From Rhizobiales bacterium 32-66-11 (GTDB lineage: Bacteria; Pseudomonadota; Alphaproteobacteria; Rhizobiales; Xanthobacteraceae): a stretch of 40,841 nt of DNA. Positions 36,681 through 40,841 of this stretch are shown here, one piece after another; positions within the stretch are counted from its first letter, which is position 1, and every line of letters begins with the position of its first letter. The stretch is taken from assembly GCA_002304505.1 (NCBI GenBank), contig NCEH01000040.1:1-40841 (forward strand). Reading direction: 5' to 3'. Below the pieces are notes generated by a model. It saw nothing but the letters and a program-made list of their open reading frames with translations. It was not told where the DNA came from and ran no database searches. A program made the position numbers and the translations under genes.

Positions 36681-37385
36681 ATGGAGCGGGTCATGACTGA
36701 CGAATCTTCGCCTTTCCCCTCCGATCCTGCTTCCGCGTCCGAGGCGGCAGAGACCAAGCTGACCCGCACCAAGCAGCGCTGGGCCAAGGAAGGCCGCTTC
36801 CTGACCGGGCGGATTTCCCGCCCGGAGGCGGAGCGCCTGCCGCCCGGCCAGCATCTGGTGAAGGACTGGCCGGTGCTGGATCTCGGCACGCAGCCCTTCG
36901 TCTCGCCCATGTCCTGGCGGTTGGATGTGGACGGGCTGGTGGAGCATCCGCTCTCCTGGGATTGGGCCGCCTTTCGGGCCCAGCCCCAGACCCATGAGGT
37001 CAGCGACATCCATTGCGTCACAACCTGGTCGCGCTACGACAATGGCTGGGACGGGGTTTCCACCCGCGATTTGCTCGCAATGGTTGAACCGACGCCGGAG
37101 GCGCGGTTCGTGCTGCTCTACAGCTATGACGGGTATACAACCAACCTCCCGCTGGAGGATTTCGCCGCGCCGGACGCGATCCTCGCCCACAGCTGGCAGG
37201 GCGAAGCGCTCACCCGCGAGCATGGCGGCCCCATGCGGCTGGTGGTGCCGCATCTGTATTTCTGGAAGAGCGCCAAGTGGTTGAAGCGTATCGAGTTTCT
37301 CCCAGCCGACACGCTCGGCTTCTGGGAGGAGCGCGGCTATCACGAGCGCGGCGACCCGTGGATGGAACAGCGCTATTCGGACTGA
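36681..37385 (+). CDS. Sulfite-oxidase-like molybdopterin oxidoreductase
   Basis: A 234-residue protein of the sulfite oxidase/YuiH family. It binds Mo-molybdopterin through the conserved cysteine seen in SDIHCVTTWSRYDNGW (Cys112 from the first ATG). Other family blocks are FPMSWRLDVDGLVEHPLSWDW-like at about 75-95, LLYSYDGYTTNLPLEDF and HGGPMRLVVPHLYFWKSAKW. There is no Tat signal, so it is cytoplasmic. Substrate unknown. The start may be 36681 or the ATG at 36693. Confidence 0.88.
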   Translation: MERVMTDESSPFPSDPASASEAAETKLTRTKQRWAKEGRFLTGRISRPEAERLPPGQHLVKDWPVLDLGTQPFVSPMSWRLDVDGLVEHPLSWDWAAFRAQPQTHEVSDIHCVTTWSRYDNGWDGVSTRDLLAMVEPTPEARFVLLYSYDGYTTNLPLEDFAAPDAILAHSWQGEALTREHGGPMRLVVPHLYFWKSAKWLKRIEFLPADTLGFWEERGYHERGDPWMEQRYSD

Positions 37386-37400
37386 ACACGCGCCCCGGCC

Positions 37401-38036
37401 TCAGATCGGCGGCAGGTGCAGCCATCTTGCGAGCGCGGTCAGCACGATATCCACCGAGAGGGCGGCGAGCACCAGGCCCATGATGCGGCGGATCAGGTTC
37501 GCGCCTGACCGGCCGATGAGCTTGAGCACGTAATCCCCCAAGAAGAATAGCACCGCCATCAGGCCCATGAGCAGGGCCAGCACGGAGATCGTCACCGCCT
37601 GGTGTTCCAGCACCCCGCGATTGTTGTCGGCAAGGATGACCACGGACAAGATTGCGCCCGGCCCGGCAATGATAGGGATCGCAAGGGGATAGACCGCGAG
37701 GGAGGCGATATTCTTGTCGGCATCCACGTCCAAAGTGGGGGCGGGATGGGGATCGGAAAAGATCATGCCGGTGGCGAAGATGAACAGGACGAGGCCGCCG
37801 GCGATCTGGAACGACAGCACCGACACATGCATAGCATCCAGCAGCGCCCGTCCCGCGACGGCAAAGAAGACCAAAATCAGGAACGCGAAGAAGCAGCACA
37901 GAAGCGCCGTCTTGCGGCGCTGGACGGGGGGCATTTCCGCCGTCGTCGCAACGAACATGGATAGGTGGCTTACCGGTTCCAGCACGGCCCAGAGCGTCAC
38001 GAACTGGGTTAGGAACAGATCGTAATCTTCAAGCAT
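37401..38036 (-). CDS. MarC family integral membrane protein
   Basis: A 211-residue membrane protein of the MarC (UPF0056) family with about six hydrophobic segments. Family phrases are LFLTQFVTLWAVLEPVSHLSMFV at the start, FFAVAGRALLDAMHVSVLSFQIAGGLVLF and PLAIPIIAGPGAI. The function is not established; the old link to multiple antibiotic resistance has not held. The ATG at 38036 is chosen because family sequence starts right there. It ends 15 nt from the convergent sulfite-oxidase-like gene. Confidence 0.87.
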   Translation of the reverse strand: MLEDYDLFLTQFVTLWAVLEPVSHLSMFVATTAEMPPVQRRKTALLCCFFAFLILVFFAVAGRALLDAMHVSVLSFQIAGGLVLFIFATGMIFSDPHPAPTLDVDADKNIASLAVYPLAIPIIAGPGAILSVVILADNNRGVLEHQAVTISVLALLMGLMAVLFFLGDYVLKLIGRSGANLIRRIMGLVLAALSVDIVLTALARWLHLPPI

Positions 38037-38149
38037 GCCGCCGCCCCATGTATCGACGCGGCGAACGTGCAATAATTCTCCGCCCGGCGCCACAATTGTG
38101 TGGGTCCCGCGCGACAGCGCAGCCGGCGATGCGGCAAAAAGGAGCGGCC

Positions 38150-38698
38150 ATGAAATGGGTTGTCTGGGTCGGCAGCGTGCGCAAGGGCTCCTACAACGCG
38201 GCAATTGCCCGTGCCCTTCAATCCCTCGCGCCCGTGGGCGTCGAGGTGGAAATTCTGCCCTCGGTTGCCGAATTGCCCATCTATGACGCCGATATCCAGG
38301 CGGAGGGTTTCCCTCCGGCGGTCACGGACCTCGGCGCGGTGCTGAAGGCCGCCGACGGGCTGATCATCGTGACGCCGGAATATAATTATTCGGTGCCCGG
38401 CGGGCTCAAGAATGCCATCGACTGGGTTTCCCGTCTTCCTTCCAAGCCCTTGAAGGAAAAGCCGGTTCTCATCCAGTCGGCGTCCATGGGGGTGTTCGGC
38501 GGGGCGCGGGCGCAATATCATCTGCGCCAGATCATGGTGTTTCTCGACGCCTTCGTGATGAACGTGCCCGAGGTGATGGTGGGGCAGGCGCAGAACAAGG
38601 TGGACGAACAGGGCGAGCTCTCGGACGCGGGCACGCGCGACTTCATCGCCGGCCAGCTCAAGGCGTTCGAAGCCTATGTGCGGCGCGTGGCGCCCTGA
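38150..38698 (+). CDS. NAD(P)H-dependent FMN reductase (ChrR/YieF type)
   Basis: A 182-residue flavodoxin-fold reductase. The FMN phosphate loop is GSVRKGSYNAAIARAL (residues 7-22), and the second signature is TPEYNYSVPGGLKNAIDWVSR (about residues 77-97). Members reduce quinones, chromate or FMN; substrate unknown. A strong AAAGGAG stands six bases before the ATG. Confidence 0.9.
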   Translation: MKWVVWVGSVRKGSYNAAIARALQSLAPVGVEVEILPSVAELPIYDADIQAEGFPPAVTDLGAVLKAADGLIIVTPEYNYSVPGGLKNAIDWVSRLPSKPLKEKPVLIQSASMGVFGGARAQYHLRQIMVFLDAFVMNVPEVMVGQAQNKVDEQGELSDAGTRDFIAGQLKAFEAYVRRVAP

Positions 38699-38710
38699 TC
38701 TCCGGGGCGC

Positions 38711-39067
38711 TCAGGCGCCCTGGTATTCCGCCCAAGACATTGGCGTTTCAAATACTTTCACCGCGAACAGGGCGGGCAGGGCGGGCTTGGCGCGCTGCCA
38801 GATCCACAGTGCGATATGTTCGGCGGTGGGGTTCTCCAGCCCCTCGATGTCGTTCAGGCAATAATGGTCCAACCGCTTGAGAAGCGGGGCAAAAGCGGCT
38901 TCGACGTCGAAGAAGTCGACGACGAAGCCGGTATGCGGGTCCACCGGGCCGTCCAGCACCAGTTCCACCCGGTAGGAATGGCCGTGCATGCGGAAGCAGC
39001 GGTGCGTCTGCGGCACGTTGGGCAGGCGATGGGCGGCTTCGAAGGTGAAGGCCTGGGTGATCTTCAT
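38711..39067 (-). CDS. queD: 6-carboxy-5,6,7,8-tetrahydropterin synthase QueD
   Basis: QueD makes 6-carboxytetrahydropterin from dihydroneopterin triphosphate in the preQ0/queuosine pathway. The 118-residue protein has the zinc histidines in FEAAHRLP and RMHGHSYRV, the catalytic cysteine in HRCF, and the C-terminal ENPTAEHIALWIW and VFETPMSWAEY. The ATG at 39067 lies 22 nt after the queE stop, so queE-queD form an operon. queC is not in the window. Confidence 0.93.
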   Translation of the reverse strand: MKITQAFTFEAAHRLPNVPQTHRCFRMHGHSYRVELVLDGPVDPHTGFVVDFFDVEAAFAPLLKRLDHYCLNDIEGLENPTAEHIALWIWQRAKPALPALFAVKVFETPMSWAEYQGA

Positions 39068-39089
39068 GGGCGCATGCTCGGTAGAAAAC

Positions 39090-39725
39090 TCAAGGGATTC
39101 CAACCATCTTGTGGGTCTGGACGCTGAGGCGCCAGCGCGGATGGTCAAGGCAATAGGCGACCGCCGCGGCGGTGTTCTCCACCCGGTGGGGGCCATCCAT
39201 GGGTTGCAGGAAGAAATGGGCGAAATCCAGCCCGTCCAAGGCATCCGGTACAATCCCAGATTGCGGATAGACCAGCTTCAGCTCCTGCCCGCGGGTCAGG
39301 ACAAGGTCCGCACCGGCCTTCGGGCTGACGCAGATCCAGTCGATCCCGTCCGGGGGCGCGAGCGTGCCATTGGTCTCGATGGCGATCTCGAAGCCGCGGT
39401 CATGGGCCGCCGCGACCAAATCGGAATCGAGCTGTAGCAAGGGTTCTCCGCCAGTGAACACCACATAGCGGCGCGCGGTTTCACCTTTGCCCCAGACCCG
39501 GACCAACGCGTCCGCCAGCGCCTCCGCATCGGCGAACCGGCCGCCGCCGTCGCCGTCCATGCCGATGAAATCGGTGTCGCAGAAGCGGCAGATGGCGGTA
39601 TCGCGATCCCGCTCTCGGCCCGACCAGAGGTTGCAGCCGGCAAAGCGGCAGAACACTGCCGCCCGCCCCGCCTGGGCGCCCTCTCCCTGGAGGGTCTTGA
39701 ACATTTCCTTCACCGCATAGGCCAT
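39090..39725 (-). CDS. queE: 7-carboxy-7-deazaguanine synthase QueE
   Basis: QueE is the radical SAM enzyme that contracts the QueD product to 7-carboxy-7-deazaguanine. The 211-residue protein opens with the substrate-binding MFKTLQGEGAQAGR and has the family's unusual cluster motif C-x14-C-x2-C at Cys31, 46 and 49. GGEPLLQLD near residue 91 is the SAM-binding GGEP motif. It is the first gene of the queE-queD pair. Confidence 0.93.
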   Translation of the reverse strand: MAYAVKEMFKTLQGEGAQAGRAAVFCRFAGCNLWSGRERDRDTAICRFCDTDFIGMDGDGGGRFADAEALADALVRVWGKGETARRYVVFTGGEPLLQLDSDLVAAAHDRGFEIAIETNGTLAPPDGIDWICVSPKAGADLVLTRGQELKLVYPQSGIVPDALDGLDFAHFFLQPMDGPHRVENTAAAVAYCLDHPRWRLSVQTHKMVGIP

Positions 39726-40003
39726 GGCGCGCCTCTTAGCCCATTTTGCCGCGAAAGGGCAGATGGGCGCGGGCCGCCGACGAACCCCCGGTTTGAAGCG
39801 CTTGGCCGCGCTTCACCGCGCCTTTTCGGGCGCTATTTCATGAAAGGTTCGGCGAATGTCCACATGCGCCGGTGCAAACTTGCTTTGCGAAGGCGCGCCT
39901 CGCACCGCCCGACCCGCCCCCTTAAGTAAGCGCCATGGACCCGGCCGACAGCGCCGGATCGAGACCCCAAACGGGCGGCGGGACGTCGCCTCGGGAGACG
40001 GCT

Positions 40004-40841
40004 ATGGAACTCACCGGCATCCACCACCTCACCGCCATCACGGCGGATGCTCCGTACAATCATGATTTCTACACCAGCACGCTGGGAATGCGGCTGGTGA
40101 AGAAGACCGTGAACCAGGACGACACTTCGGCCTATCACCTCTTCTATGCGGACGGGGAAGCCAACCCCGGCACCGACCTCACCTTCTTCGACTGGCCGGT
40201 GATGCCCGAAAAGCGCGGCACCAATGCGGTGGTGCGCACCGGCCTGCGGGTGCGGGACGCGGCGGCGCTCGACTATTGGGCGCAGCGCCTCGCCGACGCC
40301 GGCGTCAAGGCCGATCCCATCGCCGAGCGGGACGGGCGGGCGACGCTCGACCTTCAAGATCGCGAGGGCCAGCGCCTCAGCCTGATCGTCGATGGCGGGC
40401 GCGGCCCCGGCATCGCCTGGGATCGCAGCCCGGTGCCCGCCGCCCATCAGATCCGCGGCCTCGGCCCGATCACGCTCAGCGTGCCGGACCTCGCGCCCAC
40501 CGACGCCGTGCTGACCGGCCTGATGGGCATGCGCAAGGCGCGCAGCTTCGCCGGGCCGGACGGGGTGGAGACGCTCGTCTATGAGATGGGCGCCGGCGGT
40601 CCCTCGGCCGAAGTGCAGGTGCGCGTGGACAAGGGCATGGGCCGGGCGCGGCAGGGCGCCGGCGCGGTGCATCACGTGGCGTTCCGCGTGCCCACGTTTG
40701 CCGATTACGATGCCTGGGCGGCGCGGCTGCGGGAATTCGGCGTGCCGTCCTCCGGGCCGGTGGACCGCTTCTATTTCCGCAGCCTCTATTTCCGCGAGCC
40801 CAACGGCATCCTGTTCGAGCTGGCCACCGACGAACCCGGCT
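40004..40841 (+). CDS. Glyoxalase/VOC-family ring-cleaving dioxygenase, 5' part
   Basis: The first 279 residues of a two-domain vicinal-oxygen-chelate protein of the LinE/YkcA-like ring-cleaving dioxygenase family, which reach about 310-320 residues. The metal-binding histidine is in [20 protein letters not shown] at the start. The second VOC domain begins near [21 protein letters not shown], and [10 protein letters not shown] and [16 protein letters not shown] carry the second-domain metal ligands. GGGAGACG precedes the ATG. The stop lies beyond the window. Confidence 0.87.
   Translation, partial: MELTGIHHLTAITADAPYNHDFYTSTLGMRLVKKTVNQDDTSAYHLFYADGEANPGTDLTFFDWPVMPEKRGTNAVVRTGLRVRDAAALDYWAQRLADAGVKADPIAERDGRATLDLQDREGQRLSLIVDGGRGPGIAWDRSPVPAAHQIRGLGPITLSVPDLAPTDAVLTGLMGMRKARSFAGPDGVETLVYEMGAGGPSAEVQVRVDKGMGRARQGAGAVHHVAFRVPTFADYDAWAARLREFGVPSSGPVDRFYFRSLYFREPNGILFELATDEPG

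Noticed and set aside
39833..40675. 280-codon minus-strand frame at the right end
   Set aside because: The plus strand carries a clear VOC-family dioxygenase starting at 40004; the minus reading has no motif.

Overview
The window reads as chromosomal DNA of a high-GC, free-living or plant-associated nitrogen-fixing alphaproteobacterium. The best fit is the Xanthobacteraceae (Azorhizobium/Xanthobacter type). This is an inference from the combination of NifA with the rhizobial C-x11-C-x19-C-x4-C linker and a FixK box in front of it, a separate nifH-nifQ unit, nifW-fixABCX, an Irr-type regulator, ChpT (an alphaproteobacterial cell-cycle protein), and an NAD-dependent formate dehydrogenase of the fdsGBACD type.

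Layout. 1-2.0 kb: end of a CDF metal transporter and an FAD-linked dehydrogenase. 2.0-8.1 kb (minus): formate dehydrogenase operon fdsG-fdsB-fdsA-fdhD-fdsD. 8.1-9.2 kb: a gene-poor, AT-richer patch carrying an aegerolysin-family gene. 9.3-16.0 kb (minus): fixX, fixC, fixB, fixA, nifW, an irr-type Fur regulator, nifQ and nifH. 16.6-21.8 kb (plus): ferredoxin gene followed by sufBCDS. 22.0-26.0 kb (minus): Fe-S LRV protein, nifA, and an ahpCD-type peroxidase pair. 26.4-30.4 kb (plus): a YqeB/EF2563-like gene, modD, nifV and cysE. 30.4-40.8 kb: a LysR regulator and mostly housekeeping genes (DUF2865, coiled-coil membrane protein, EipA/DUF1134, chpT, LLM oxidoreductase, sulfite-oxidase-like protein, MarC, FMN reductase, queD, queE, a partial glyoxalase-family dioxygenase).

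Regulation. Seven sigma-54 (-24/-12) promoters can be read directly, in front of fixA, nifW, nifH, the ferredoxin-suf operon, ahpC, the YqeB-like gene and nifV. Perfect NifA upstream activator sites (TGT-N10-ACA) stand before nifW, nifH, the ferredoxin gene (two in tandem) and ahpC. Weaker variants stand before fixA and nifV. A perfect FNR/FixK box precedes nifA. The picture is a low-oxygen signal turning on NifA, which then turns on electron supply (FixABCX, ferredoxin), Fe-S assembly (SUF), Mo and homocitrate supply (NifQ, NifV, possibly YqeB-like/ModD), serine/cysteine supply (CysE) and peroxide defence (AhpCD).

The most striking anomaly is that four normally well-conserved genes between 4 and 16 kb are damaged. 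fdsA has lost roughly 60 codons and its frame. fixC lacks about 59 residues in frame. fixA has a small frameshift. nifH has lost about 32 nt just after the P-loop. No comparable damage is visible in the rest of the window. Either this part of the assembly is faulty or the region is decaying. The second unusual item is the aegerolysin gene between the fds and fix operons.
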